This document shows, piece after piece, positions 1 through 11,025 of a stretch of 64,000 nucleotides of DNA (position 1 is the stretch's first letter; every line of letters begins with the position of its first letter). The DNA comes from Xaviernesmea oryzae (GTDB taxonomy: Bacteria; Pseudomonadota; Alphaproteobacteria; Rhizobiales; Rhizobiaceae). The notes under the pieces are model-generated. The model was not told the origin of the DNA. It worked only from the letters and a program-made list of their open reading frames with translations, and did not search any database. The DNA lies in assembly GCF_900177415.1 (NCBI RefSeq), contig NZ_FXAF01000006.1:210001-274000 (forward strand). Direction: 5' to 3'. The position numbers and the translations under genes are program-made.

Positions 1-2796
<2,796 letters not shown>

Positions 2797-2848
2797 ATTG
2801 TTCATGCTCATCTCGCGGCGAACGCAAAGCGTTCGTCCGCTCATGAGC

Positions 2849-2934
2849 AGCCAGTAGGAGTTAGGCAGTAGGCAGTAGCCTCGGCCCGCTCCAGGACGTG
2901 TTCAAAAAAGACTATTGCCTAATGCCTATTGGCT
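2849..2934. repeat. Palindromic element in the 23S-5S spacer
   Basis: The left arm (AGCCAGTAGGAGTTAGGCAG, from 2849) is nearly complementary to the right arm (2911-2934). The 32-nt loop contains an A-run. The arms are made of the same units as the inner stem of the helix 9 insert, matching its left arm with about five mismatches over 27 nt. The fold could act as an RNase III processing stem for pre-rRNA, or may simply be a dispersed palindrome copy. Confidence 0.7.
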
Positions 2935-2980
2935 AAGGCCTGACAGTCTCCAGCTTCTCAAACAAACATTGCCCTTAATC

Positions 2981-3099
2981 GACCTGGTGGTCATTGCGGG
3001 GTGGCTGCACCCGTTCCCATTCCGAACACGGCCGTGAAACACCCCTGCGCCAATGGTACTTCGTCTCAAGACGCGGGAGAGTAGGTCGCTGCCAGGTCT
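2981..3099 (+). rRNA. rrf: 5S ribosomal RNA
   Basis: The sequence opens GACCTGGTGGTCATTGCGGG and closes GGTCGCTGCCAGGTCT, so the ends pair as the terminal 5S helix. The interior contains the conserved CCGAACACGGCCGTGAAAC and GCGGGAGAGTAGGTCG blocks. It lies about 185 nt after 23S, as usual for rrn operons. Ends are uncertain by one or two bases. Confidence 0.97.
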
Positions 3100-3178
3100 G
3101 TTAAAGGCAATGCCGCATGGAAATGTGGATCAAATAATCTTCTCGCACGAAAACAACGGCCCCTGGCCGATCCCAAGG

Positions 3179-3199
3179 GCCGCCCCAAAGGCGGCTTTT
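3179..3199 (+). terminator. Hairpin with U-tract downstream of 5S
   Basis: GCCGCC (3179-3184) pairs with GGCGGC (3190-3195) around CCAAA, followed by TTTT and a second T-run a few bases on. It lies between 5S and the initiator tRNA, so it would have to be leaky if the tRNA is co-transcribed from the rrn promoter. It may also serve as a processing signal. Confidence 0.6.
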
Positions 3200-3278
3200 G
3201 TCGTTTTGGGGCACATGGCAGACAAACTGAAATGCGAGGAAGCGCACAGGATCTTGCCGGTGCCCTCCTTACAGGAGA

Positions 3279-3387
3279 CAAGTTGCTCCGCAACTTGCTC
3301 CGGCACTAGATGTAAGTGCGTCGCACTCACATCGCCGCGATAAATCCCGCACGGATTTACCGCACCGGTATTTTGCCCAGGGCAAAA
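3279..3387. repeat. Four consecutive short hairpins between 5S and tRNA-fMet
   Basis: Four stems lie nearly end to end: CAAGTTGC/GCAACTTG (3279-3297, loop TCC); a 9-10 bp stem with one mismatch (3309-3333); TAAATCC/GGATTTA (3341-3359); and TTTTGCC/GGCAAAA (3371-3387, loop CAG). Three are perfect. None is followed by a clear U-tract. They may be processing or anti-RNase structures of the rrn transcript. No gene is seen here. Confidence 0.6.
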
Positions 3388-3396
3388 ACCTTATAA

Positions 3397-3473
<77 letters not shown>

Positions 3474-3481
3474 AACAAAAT

Positions 3482-3507
3482 GCCCGCCCCGCGCGGGCTT
3501 TTTCTTT
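3482..3507 (+). terminator. Rho-independent terminator after tRNA-fMet
   Basis: GCCCGC (3482-3487) pairs with GCGGGC (3493-3498) around a 5-nt loop and is followed by TTTTTCTTT. It probably ends the rrn operon. Confidence 0.85.
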
Positions 3508-4013
3508 GGTAACAGGGCCGAGGATCTAGCAGCCCCAGCGCAATGCAGCGGCCCGCAAACAGCCTAAGCCGACGCTGCGGGACACAAAACTCCCAAATCA
3601 TCACCACGAAACCAATTCCTACGCTACAATATCCACAATGGCCAATGCGCTGCAGCGCTACGCTCAGCGACTGCTAAACCCTTGGCAGCACACGAAACAT
3701 TGACATTTGTATCCGCGCAGAGTGGCGAGTGTATGTCGGCTTGTTCGAAGTGCTCAGATAGCGACACTCCGACGGCTCAACCTTCAAACAGAGGATTAGA
3801 GGCTTCCTCGGCATCGCGCTGCTGACCTTGCTCGATATCGCCGTCGCTGGTGCGGCGACGAGAAAGCACTCCAAGGCAGCGACGGATTATTTTTTGAGCC
3901 GTTTTGACGTCGTCCGCAACCGCGGGCGGCGGCGCTTCCAATGTTACCAAACGCTTCGCTGCAGCGCAGCAGAATATTCACAAAAATGATATTTTTCGTT
4001 GGACAACAAAAAA
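3508..4013. other. Intergenic stretch without a recognised gene
   Basis: No convincing coding region was found. A 20-codon ATG frame at 3638 stops at once, and an open stretch around 3775-3990 lacks a usable start and begins straight after a stop codon. The last 40 bases are AT-rich and hold the perfect inverted repeat AAAAAT-GAT-ATTTTT (3982-3996) plus a putative -35 (TTGGAC, 3999-4004) for the importer operon that follows. Confidence 0.5.
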
Positions 4014-4027
4014 ATATCTGCTGATAT
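4014..4027. promoter_or_regulatory. Putative operator ATATC-N4-GATAT in the promoter of the first amino-acid importer
   Basis: ATATC-TGCT-GATAT is the core of a longer perfect inverted repeat (AAATATC/GATATTT, 4012-4029). It overlaps the spacer and the likely -10 (GATATT, 4023-4028; -35 TTGGAC at 3999-4004, spacing 18). The same pattern occurs upstream of the gntR gene (19598-19611) and, with one degenerate half, in the promoter at 18458-18471. A repressor here would block RNA polymerase. Confidence 0.5.
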
Positions 4028-4065
4028 TTATGGGCGTAAATTCCTCGACTGGAAGGGCCTCCGCC

Positions 4066-4914
4066 ATGTCTCTCGCTCGTACAGGAAGTGCATTCTCCGC
4101 AGCATTCATCTCCCTTTTCATCGGTTATACGACAACGGCCGCGGCAGTTGACTGTCCGATCAAGGTCGCCGATTCCAGCCTTCTCACTCCCGGCGAGGCT
4201 GTCGTTTCGATCAACCCCGTCTCCCCGCCCATGCAATATGTCGATCCCAAGTCCGGCGAACTGAAAGGCATGCGCGTCGAGGTGGGCGACGCCATCCTTG
4301 AAAGGTTGTGCCTGAAGCAGAAAAAGATCCGAGTCGATGATTTCGGCACGATGATTCCGGGCCTGCAGGCGGGCCGCTGGGACATGATCAACACCGGCGT
4401 CTTCTTCACCGACGCCCGTATCAAGATCATCTACATGGTGCGCTACGAAAACCAGGCGATCGCCGTTTCGACACGCCCGGGAGACGCTTCCAAGTTCAAG
4501 ACCGTCGAGGATCTCGCGGGCAAGACGATCGGCGTCGATATCGGCGGCTATGAGGAAAACAAGCTCAAGCAGCTCGATCAGGAGCTGCAGGCGAAAGGCC
4601 TGCCGGCGATCAAGATCGCCATCTTCAACGACACCAATATCGACTACCAGGCGCTGAAGGCCGGGCAGGTGGATGCGAACTTCACCATCGAAGCCGTCGC
4701 CAAGGAATATGCCGATCGCGGCATTTCCCAGGTAGCGCTGAAGGGCCTCTATCCGTCGCCGGTCGCGCTGGCATTCCGCAACAAGGACTTCGCCCAGGCG
4801 GTCGCCGACACGCTGACGAAGATGAAGGCGGACGGAAGCTACCAGGCGATCTTCGACAAATACGGGAAGAGCATCTGGGATGGACCGTTCGACGTGAAGG
4901 GCCCCGGTATCTGA
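4066..4914 (+). CDS. Polar amino-acid ABC transporter, substrate-binding protein
   Basis: A 282-residue periplasmic binding protein of the family 3 (SBP_bac_3) type. Residues 1-27 form a Sec signal peptide ending at TTAAA. The mature part keeps family hallmarks: an early GELKGMRVEVGDAI stretch, DMINTGVFFTDAR in the ligand cleft and a repeated GKTIGVDIGG hinge region. The ATG at 4066 is chosen because GGAAGGG lies about 9 nt upstream and it starts the signal peptide; the frame opens further upstream but that would overlap the predicted promoter. It is first in an operon with the permease, the ATPase and a cupin gene. The ligand is probably an amino acid or related amine; the exact one cannot be read. 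Confidence 0.9.
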   Translation: MSLARTGSAFSAAFISLFIGYTTTAAAVDCPIKVADSSLLTPGEAVVSINPVSPPMQYVDPKSGELKGMRVEVGDAILERLCLKQKKIRVDDFGTMIPGLQAGRWDMINTGVFFTDARIKIIYMVRYENQAIAVSTRPGDASKFKTVEDLAGKTIGVDIGGYEENKLKQLDQELQAKGLPAIKIAIFNDTNIDYQALKAGQVDANFTIEAVAKEYADRGISQVALKGLYPSPVALAFRNKDFAQAVADTLTKMKADGSYQAIFDKYGKSIWDGPFDVKGPGI

Positions 4915-4940
4915 CAAGGCCAGCCATCCGACAGAAGATT

Positions 4941-4967
4941 GAGCGGCCGGCCAGGGCTGCGCCGCTC
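4941..4967 (+). promoter_or_regulatory. Intercistronic hairpin between binding protein and permease
   Basis: GAGCGGC (4941-4947) pairs with GCCGCTC (4961-4967), with no U-tract after it. It may stabilise the upstream message so that the binding protein is made in excess. Two other importers in this window have a hairpin at the same junction. Confidence 0.4.
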
Positions 4968-4990
4968 GCCGATTTCCGGAGAACGTTCAG

Positions 4991-5692
4991 ATGACGGTTT
5001 GGAGCTGGTCCGCCTTCTTCGAATATCTGTTCAGCCCCTTTCTGCTTTACGGGGCCTGGACCACGATCTGGCTGACCGTCGTCTCGGCGCTGCTCGGGCT
5101 TATGCTGGGGGGCGTTGTGGCCGCTGCCCGGATGAGCGGCATAGGCTGGCTCGAGAAGGTTGCCTTCTTCTATGTCTGGCTGATGCGCGGCACGCCGCTG
5201 CTCGTCCAACTCGTCATCATCTATACCGGCCTGCCGCAGATCGGCATCAAATTCGAGGTGGTGACCTGCGCCTTGCTGGGCCTCGCGCTGAACGAGGCTG
5301 CCTATCTCTCGGAAATCATCCGGGGCGCGGTGCAGTCCGTCGGCATAGGCCAGCGCAACGCGGCCACCGCACTCGGCCTCACGAAATTCCAGGCGATGCG
5401 CGACGTCATCCTTCCGCAGGCGACGCGCGTCATGCTGCCGATGCTCGGCAACAGCGTCAACGGGCTGCTCAAGACAACATCGCTCACATCGGCGATCTCC
5501 ATGGAAGAGCTCTTGCGCCGGACCAACCTCCTCATTCAGGAGCGGTTCCTGACGCTGGAACTCTTCGTCGTCGCGTCGATCTACTATCTCGTCATGACCT
5601 CCGCCTGGTCACTCGTCCAGAACTGGCTGGAGCATCGTTTCGGCCGGGGTTTCGAAGAGGAAGCGAGGTTGGAAAATGCCGAACAGCGTTGA
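4991..5692 (+). CDS. Polar amino-acid ABC transporter, permease
   Basis: A 233-residue inner-membrane permease of the His/Glu/Gln/Arg type with about five membrane spans. The cytoplasmic EAA loop that docks the ATPase is present at roughly residues 101-130 ([20 protein letters not shown], then ATALGLT). RBS GGAGAACG precedes the ATG. Its 3' end overlaps the ATPase gene by 17 nt, implying translational coupling. Only one permease gene is present, so the channel is presumably a homodimer. Confidence 0.93.
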   Translation: MTVWSWSAFFEYLFSPFLLYGAWTTIWLTVVSALLGLMLGGVVAAARMSGIGWLEKVAFFYVWLMRGTPLLVQLVIIYTGLPQIGIKFEVVTCALLGLALNEAAYLSEIIRGAVQSVGIGQRNAATALGLTKFQAMRDVILPQATRVMLPMLGNSVNGLLKTTSLTSAISMEELLRRTNLLIQERFLTLELFVVASIYYLVMTSAWSLVQNWLEHRFGRGFEEEARLENAEQR

Positions 5693-6434
5693 TCCGGTCA
5701 TTTCCGCCGAAAAGGTCGGCAAGCATTACGGCCACTTCCGGGTTCTCCAGGATTGCAGCTTCGAGGTGAAGAACAGCGAGGTCGTGGTCATCTGCGGCCC
5801 GTCCGGTTCCGGAAAATCGACGCTTATCAAGTGCCTGAACGGCCTTGAAGGGTTTGACGAGGGCCGGATCGTCGTCGATGGCGTGTCCGTGGGCGATCCC
5901 CAGGTAAACCTTACCAAGCTGCGCTCGCGGGTCGGCATGGTCTTCCAGCAGTTCGAGCTCTTCCCGCATCTGACCGTCGAGGGCAACGTGATGCTTGCCC
6001 AGCGGCGCGTGCTGGGGCGCAGCACTGCCGAAGCGCGCGAACGGGCGCGGATGCTGCTCGACCGGGTCGGCCTTCTGGAGCATTCGGCGAAATACCCGAA
6101 AATGCTCTCCGGCGGACAGCAGCAGCGGGTTGCGATCGCCCGCGGCCTGGCGATGGATCCCAAGGTCATGCTGTTCGACGAGCCGACCTCGGCGCTCGAT
6201 CCGGAAATGATAGGCGAAGTTCTCGACGTCATGGTGAACCTCGCGAAGGCGGGCATGACCATGGTCTGCGTCACGCATGAGATGGGTTTCGCGCGCCATG
6301 TCGGCAGCAAGGTCCTGTTCATGGATCAGGGCAGGATCGTCGAGACAGGCGCGCCCGAGAGCTTTTTCAAGAACACGCAGTCCGAACGGGCGCAGCGTTT
6401 CCTGAAGAACATCCTTCACCCGATGGGTATCTGA
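5676..6434 (+). CDS. Polar amino-acid ABC transporter, ATP-binding protein
   Basis: A 252-residue GlnQ/HisP-like ATPase energising the importer. Walker [10 protein letters not shown] is at residues 41-49, the Q-loop ([12 protein letters not shown]) near 89-100, the signature LSGGQQQR at 144-151, Walker B VMLFDE at about 164-169, and the switch histidine in VTHEMGF. Length is normal for the family. It overlaps the permease gene and is followed 14 nt later by the cupin gene. Confidence 0.95.
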   Translation: MPNSVDPVISAEKVGKHYGHFRVLQDCSFEVKNSEVVVICGPSGSGKSTLIKCLNGLEGFDEGRIVVDGVSVGDPQVNLTKLRSRVGMVFQQFELFPHLTVEGNVMLAQRRVLGRSTAEARERARMLLDRVGLLEHSAKYPKMLSGGQQQRVAIARGLAMDPKVMLFDEPTSALDPEMIGEVLDVMVNLAKAGMTMVCVTHEMGFARHVGSKVLFMDQGRIVETGAPESFFKNTQSERAQRFLKNILHPMGI

Positions 6435-6448
6435 ACAGAGAGGGTTTC

Positions 6449-6799
6449 ATGTCGCAGAAGATTCAATGGGTCCGCCAAGAGGACGTCGAAAAGGTCTGGC
6501 TTTATCCGGACAAGGAATACAGCTACCGGCTGATTACCGAGGCGAAGAACGGTGCGCCGCTCTCCTTCCACCTGACGACTTACCTGCCTGATCTGGATTC
6601 GCTCGTCGAAGGCGACGGCCTGCACGATACCGTGCTGTTCTGCTTGAGTGGCTGGGCGCGCCACATCGATCTCCTTGAAGAGCGCGAATGGGAGTTCCGC
6701 CCCGGACAGGCCGTCTATCTCCCGAAGGTCTACAAATATCGCCGCATCGTCGGCTCCGCCGGAATGACCGTCGCGGTCGCCTGCACGCCTTCTCGGTAA
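6449..6799 (+). CDS. Small cupin-domain protein
   Basis: A 116-residue single-domain cupin. It has the beta-barrel pattern with a GDGLHDTVLFCLSG motif 1 region and a FRPGQAVYLPKVYKY motif 2 region; the usual metal-binding histidine set is incomplete (one His in motif 1). It is the last gene of the importer operon, 14 nt after the ATPase gene, with an AGAGAGG-type RBS. Such cupins bind small molecules or act as isomerases or lyases on carboxylates; here it might process or sense the imported compound. Function is not assigned. Confidence 0.75.
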   Translation: MSQKIQWVRQEDVEKVWLYPDKEYSYRLITEAKNGAPLSFHLTTYLPDLDSLVEGDGLHDTVLFCLSGWARHIDLLEEREWEFRPGQAVYLPKVYKYRRIVGSAGMTVAVACTPSR

Positions 6800-6853
6800 C
6801 GGCGAGGAAAATGCAAGCGGCCCGCACAAGCATCATTGCATGAAAATATTACG

Positions 6854-6863
6854 TGATATATCA
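6854..6863. promoter_or_regulatory. Perfect palindrome upstream of the DUF2817 gene
   Basis: TGATATATCA is a perfect 10-bp palindrome in an AT-rich patch 56 bp before the GTG start at 6910. It shares the GATAT half-site of the putative operators at 4014 and 19598 but in the opposite arrangement. It could be a regulator site or part of a promoter. Confidence 0.3.
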
Positions 6864-6869
6864 AAATGG

Positions 6870-6890
6870 GCGGCCAGTCCGGCCGCTTTT
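6870..6890 (+). terminator. Rho-independent terminator after the first importer operon
   Basis: GCGGCC (6870-6875) pairs with GGCCGC (6881-6886) around AGTCC and is followed by TTTT. It would end the 4066-6799 operon. It lies just before the DUF2817 gene, whose promoter must then lie at or upstream of this hairpin, perhaps in the AT-rich patch at 6840-6866. Confidence 0.7.
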
Positions 6891-6909
6891 ATGATTGAAT
6901 TGAGCCAGG

Positions 6910-8031
6910 GTGGCGGAAATGATTGCTGGAATTCAAATGGACGTCGACGCGTGCTTTTCCGATGATTACAAGGGAGCGCGTGCCCTTTTCCGGGAACGCG
7001 CCGCTGCAGCGGGCGGCAAGCTCTCTCTTTATGAGAATCCCAATTCCGGCCCCTATGGCGAAGCGCTCGCCACCGATTGCGCCTGGTTCGGCCCCGAAGA
7101 CGCCGCCAAGGTGATGGTCCTCGTTTCGGCCACGCACGGGGTCGAAGGCTTTTGCGGTTCCGGTGCTCAGATGGACTGGATGGCGACCGGCCGGGCTGGT
7201 CCGGACCAGCCCGATACGGCCGTGCTTCTCGTCCATGCGATCAATCCCTATGGCTTCACCTGGCTGCGCCGCACGACGGAAGAGGGCGTCGACCTCAACC
7301 GTAACTGCATCCCGTTCGAAAATGGGCTGCCGGCGAACGAGGGATATTCCGAGCTGGCCGATGCCTTTCTTCCCAGAACGAGGGACGAGGCAACGCTGAG
7401 AGCAGCCAAGGAGGCGTTGGAAGCCTATCGCACGAAACACGGCGCCAAGGCTTTTTCGGTTGCGCGCAGCAGCGGCCAGTACACGCATCCCGAAGGTTAT
7501 TTCTACGGCGGCACCGGCCCGACCTGGGCACTGCAGACGATCAACAAGATTTGCGATGATTTCCGGCTGCCTGAGCGCAAGAGCGTCGCCGTCATCGACT
7601 ACCACACGGGTCTCGGCTCCTTCGGCTATGGCGAGCCGATCGTCGGCCATTCGCCGGGCACGAGCGGCCAGGCTCGCTGCCGCGCCTGGTACGGCACCAG
7701 CCTCGGCGAGCCCATGCTCGGCAAGTCGTCTTCGGTGGTCATTGCCGGCCTGACGCAATATGCCTGGGCGCGCAAGATCGGCGATGAGAAGCTGACATTC
7801 ATTGCCCTGGAATACGGCACGTTCGATCCGGAAACCGGCGCCGAGGCGCTTCGCGACGAACATTGGCTGCATGCCTATGGCAAGGTGGATTGGTCGTCGG
7901 AGGAAACGCTGAAGATCAAGAATGCACTCAAGCGTTTTTATCATCCCGGCACGCAGGATTGGAAGGAACTCGTCCTGATGCGCAGCCGCCAGGTCATAGC
8001 ACAGACGTTGGGCGGCCTGGCTTCGCTCTGA
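6910..8031 (+). CDS. DUF2817 / M14-like zinc carboxypeptidase-family hydrolase
   Basis: A 373-residue cytosolic protein of the DUF2817 family, related to M14 metallocarboxypeptidases and succinylglutamate desuccinylases. The zinc ligands appear as THGVEG (H76, E79) and IDYHTG (H232); VDLNRN at 128-132 matches the M14 substrate-binding Asn-Arg, and ALEYGTF near the C terminus could supply the general-base Glu. There is no signal peptide. The start is GTG at 6910, with ATG at 6919 an alternative. It probably cleaves an amide or peptide bond of a compound taken up by the neighbouring importer. It ends one base before the convergent gene. Confidence 0.85.
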   Translation: MAEMIAGIQMDVDACFSDDYKGARALFRERAAAAGGKLSLYENPNSGPYGEALATDCAWFGPEDAAKVMVLVSATHGVEGFCGSGAQMDWMATGRAGPDQPDTAVLLVHAINPYGFTWLRRTTEEGVDLNRNCIPFENGLPANEGYSELADAFLPRTRDEATLRAAKEALEAYRTKHGAKAFSVARSSGQYTHPEGYFYGGTGPTWALQTINKICDDFRLPERKSVAVIDYHTGLGSFGYGEPIVGHSPGTSGQARCRAWYGTSLGEPMLGKSSSVVIAGLTQYAWARKIGDEKLTFIALEYGTFDPETGAEALRDEHWLHAYGKVDWSSEETLKIKNALKRFYHPGTQDWKELVLMRSRQVIAQTLGGLASL

Positions 8032-9006
8032 TCAGCCAAGCTCCATTCCCTTGACACCATTTGCTTCGGCGGCCTCGAGAACCAGAGAGGCCGCCGCAAG
8101 ATCCTCGATGGGCCGACCATCCGACAGGAAAACGCGTATGCCTTGGTGTGCTGGGGAACCGCCGTCGGCTATCGCAGCTTGCATATCCACGAGACGATCA
8201 AAATGTCCGCCGAGTTCCGCGCTTGCGGCAGACCACTGGTCCTGCAGCCGCTTCGGCATGTCCGACATGACGGCCGTGGCCATGCGAACCAAGGCAGGGT
8301 CGATTTCCGTGCTGCCCGGATGAAAAGGTCCGACCGACGCTACGATCGCATCGGGTTTGACGTCCTCAGAGCGGACAAGAGGAACGTCCGACATGCTGGT
8401 CAGGACGATCGTGTCTGAACGGCGAAGCAATTCGGACCGCGATACCGCCTGAACAGGTCTTCCCAGAAGCGCGGAAATTGCCGCAGATGCGCCGCAGGCG
8501 CGCTCCATGTCTTCGTTGGCCGAGGCGATTAGAATGGTTTCCCATTCGGCGACGCAAGCCATCGTCTCGGCATGCGCCCGCATCTGCACGCCGGTACCGA
8601 TCAGGCCAAGCACGCCGTTCGGCTTGATGCCGAGCGTCCGGCAGGCCAGCGCCGTGGTTGCGGCGGTGCGCAAAGCCGTGATGCGCCGCCCGTCCATGAT
8701 CGCGCGGATACGCCCGGTCGATGCGTCCATGACGACGATGACAGCATCGATCTTGGGCAACCCCTTGGCGGGATTGCCAAGCACGCCCGACAGAACCTTT
8801 GTCGCGGCGATGCCCGCCGCGGGCCAGTAGGCCGGAAAAGCCACGTAATTCGCGCCATGCTCATGGGCATCGATGCGCAGCGGCCTCGGCTCGGTCAAAA
8901 GGCCAGCGTCCGCATCCTTGAATGCGGCCTCCAGACGCGCGATGAGCGCAGCCGGCTGAAGCAGCCGGGTTACCTCCTGCTCGCTGAACCAGACGGGAGC
9001 ACTCAT
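8032..9006 (-). CDS. Ornithine cyclodeaminase / mu-crystallin family protein
   Basis: A 324-residue NAD(P)-dependent enzyme. The dinucleotide-binding motif is seen as GLIGTGVQMRAHAETMA in mid-protein, and the N-terminal WFSEQEVTRLL pattern and PLRIDAHEHGANYVAFPAYW segment are typical. Family members are ornithine cyclodeaminases, ketimine or 1-pyrroline-2-carboxylate reductases, and alanine or N-alkyl amino-acid dehydrogenases. RBS AGGAG lies 9 nt before the ATG. It is the last gene of the long minus-strand cluster that starts at 18.4 kb, which favours reduction or deamination of a cyclic imino acid or amino acid derivative. Confidence 0.88.
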   Translation of the reverse strand: MSAPVWFSEQEVTRLLQPAALIARLEAAFKDADAGLLTEPRPLRIDAHEHGANYVAFPAYWPAAGIAATKVLSGVLGNPAKGLPKIDAVIVVMDASTGRIRAIMDGRRITALRTAATTALACRTLGIKPNGVLGLIGTGVQMRAHAETMACVAEWETILIASANEDMERACGASAAISALLGRPVQAVSRSELLRRSDTIVLTSMSDVPLVRSEDVKPDAIVASVGPFHPGSTEIDPALVRMATAVMSDMPKRLQDQWSAASAELGGHFDRLVDMQAAIADGGSPAHQGIRVFLSDGRPIEDLAAASLVLEAAEANGVKGMELG

Positions 9007-9065
9007 CCCAAAAATCTCCTTGATGGGAGTAGTGGGCGTTACATGTCGCCCGCTTCCTTGCCGGG

Positions 9066-11012
9066 TCAGGCGGCGGCCCCGGTTTCGAAGCCGTCGAGGA
9101 TCGCCGCCTCGATATCACGCGCCGCATAGGCGTCGCCGATGATGGTGGTCTTGATCGATGCCGCCTTGAGAGCTTCCGCCAGGCCCGCCTGCGGTACGCC
9201 GGGTGCGGCGATGACGATCGTGTCGTAGCGTTCGGTGCGACAGTCCGTGCGGGTGAAGACATTGTGGAAGGTGACGCTTCCGCCATCGAAGCGGCGCGGT
9301 ACCACGGTCGGCGTGAAGACGATCCCGGTGGCGAGCGCCTTGGCGTAGAAGTAGGTAATGTTCTGGATCTCGAGCTTCTGGCCGACGTGGAAGGACGCGG
9401 TGCTCATCTCGACGCTGCGTCCCATTTCCGCAAGCATGATAGCCGTCACCATCGCCGGCTGACGATCGAGGTAATCGACGACCAGCACTTTCCGACCTGC
9501 CTTGGAGGGGTCGGCGACAACCTCGTCGACGGTAAGAATCGGGGCTGAGCTCGCACCCTCCACATCCAGCGGCTCGAATGACGTGCCGGTGGCGAGCACG
9601 ACTTCGTCGGGCTGCAGCGACCGGATGAGCTCCGGTGTCGCTTTGGTGCCGGTGCGGATATCGACGCCCAAGCGGTCGAGAAGATCGAGTTTGTGCGCGA
9701 GCAGTTTCGACCACTCCTCGCGGCCCTTCGGCTTCATCGCAAGCCTCATGCGTCCGCCGAGCTGATCGGACTGTTCGATCAGCGTGACGCGGTGACCGCG
9801 CCGGGAGGAGACGACCGCAGCCTCAATCCCGCTCGGCCCGCCACCGACGATGACGATGTGTTTGGGTGTCTGAACCGGTTGCAGCTGGGCGTAGGCCAGT
9901 TCCCGGCCTGTCACGGGGTTGCCGATGCAACTGATGTGGCGGCCGCGGTAAAGCCGTCCGAAGCACGCCTGTTCGCAGCCGATGCACGGCGTAATGTCAT
10001 GCGCCTGGCCGGTGCGGGCCTTCTTCGGCAGGAAGGGATCGGCGATCAGAGCGCGGCACATGCCGGCCATGTCGGCATCACCCGCGGCAATCATCTCATC
10101 CGCAAGCGCCGGGGTGTGAATGCGCGTGCCGTGGATGACGGGCACGTCGATCTCGTCCTTGATGCGGCGCGCCACGGATTTGAACGGTGCCGGCTCCAAT
10201 CCCATCGGCGGTTCGTGCAGCATGTTGCTGACCAGATCGCCGTCGGTCCCGGCACTGACATCCACGTAGTCGAGCGCGCCGGCCTTGACCAGAAGCGGCA
10301 CGATCTCGGCCATGTCGGCGGCCGTCAGCCCGCCTTCGACCAGTTCGTCGCCGGAGCAGCGAATGCCAACAGGGATATCGGGACCGACACGCTTGCGAAC
10401 TGCCGCCAGCACCGCCTGCGGAAAGCGCACCCGGTTTTCCACCGGACCGCCATAGAGGTCTGTGCGCTTGTTGGTCAGGGGAGACAGGAACTGCTGGATC
10501 AGCAGACCGTGGCCGCAATGCACCTCGATCCCATCCATGCCTGCCTCGATGCAGCGAGCGGCGGCATCGGCATGGGCTTCGACCAGCTCCTCGATTTCGT
10601 CCAAGGTCATCGGGTGGGCGACCTCGCCGTATTTCTGTTCGTAGACCGCTGATGCGGACCAGAGCGCGGTGGGGCGCGCCGAAGTCGCCAGACCCATATG
10701 CGAGAGATAGCCGAATATCCTGGTACCGTGCAGATGGACCGCATCCGACACGGCCCTGAGGCCCGGAATGATCGTATCGTCGTAGTTGCACAGCAGGCCG
10801 GTAATGCCGGGGGAGGAGGGGTGGACCTGCTGCGAGCCCAGCATGATCAGGCCGACTTCGCCCTTCGCACGCTGTTCGTAATAGGCGATCATCTGCTCGT
10901 TCGGCCGCCCATCCTTGGGCATGCCGGTGCCGTGCCCCGTCAACACGACCCGGTTGCGGATCTCGACCTTTCCGAGCTTGATGGGCGACAGCAGATGATG
11001 GAACGCGGTCAT
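9066..11012 (-). CDS. OYE/TMADH-type FMN- and FAD-binding oxidoreductase with Fe-S cluster
   Basis: A 648-residue two-part flavoenzyme. Residues 1-330 form an Old Yellow Enzyme TIM barrel with the EVHCGHGLLIQQFLSP signature (163-178) and NKRTDLYGG. Cysteines 343, 346, 350 and 362 form the 4Fe-4S site typical of trimethylamine dehydrogenase and 2,4-dienoyl-CoA reductase. A dinucleotide fold follows (VIVGGGPSGIEAA from about 387). The ATG at 11012 starts the conserved domain; the frame is open upstream but that sequence belongs to the preceding gene. N-methylproline demethylase of stachydrine degradation is in the same family, so oxidative N-demethylation is plausible but unproven. Confidence 0.9.
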   Translation of the reverse strand: MTAFHHLLSPIKLGKVEIRNRVVLTGHGTGMPKDGRPNEQMIAYYEQRAKGEVGLIMLGSQQVHPSSPGITGLLCNYDDTIIPGLRAVSDAVHLHGTRIFGYLSHMGLATSARPTALWSASAVYEQKYGEVAHPMTLDEIEELVEAHADAAARCIEAGMDGIEVHCGHGLLIQQFLSPLTNKRTDLYGGPVENRVRFPQAVLAAVRKRVGPDIPVGIRCSGDELVEGGLTAADMAEIVPLLVKAGALDYVDVSAGTDGDLVSNMLHEPPMGLEPAPFKSVARRIKDEIDVPVIHGTRIHTPALADEMIAAGDADMAGMCRALIADPFLPKKARTGQAHDITPCIGCEQACFGRLYRGRHISCIGNPVTGRELAYAQLQPVQTPKHIVIVGGGPSGIEAAVVSSRRGHRVTLIEQSDQLGGRMRLAMKPKGREEWSKLLAHKLDLLDRLGVDIRTGTKATPELIRSLQPDEVVLATGTSFEPLDVEGASSAPILTVDEVVADPSKAGRKVLVVDYLDRQPAMVTAIMLAEMGRSVEMSTASFHVGQKLEIQNITYFYAKALATGIVFTPTVVPRRFDGGSVTFHNVFTRTDCRTERYDTIVIAAPGVPQAGLAEALKAASIKTTIIGDAYAARDIEAAILDGFETGAAA

Positions 11013-11025
11013 CGGCAACGAACTC

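Noticed and set aside
3279..3387. CRISPR-like array suggested by the run of short inverted repeats
   Set aside because: The units differ from one another in sequence and there are no repeated spacers of even length.
3638..3700. Short ATG frame (20 codons) after the rrn terminator
   Set aside because: Too short, no RBS and no likeness to a known protein.
3904..4065. N-terminal extension of the first amino-acid binding protein
   Set aside because: It has no RBS, would overlap the AT-rich promoter and operator, and would bury the signal peptide that begins at 4066.
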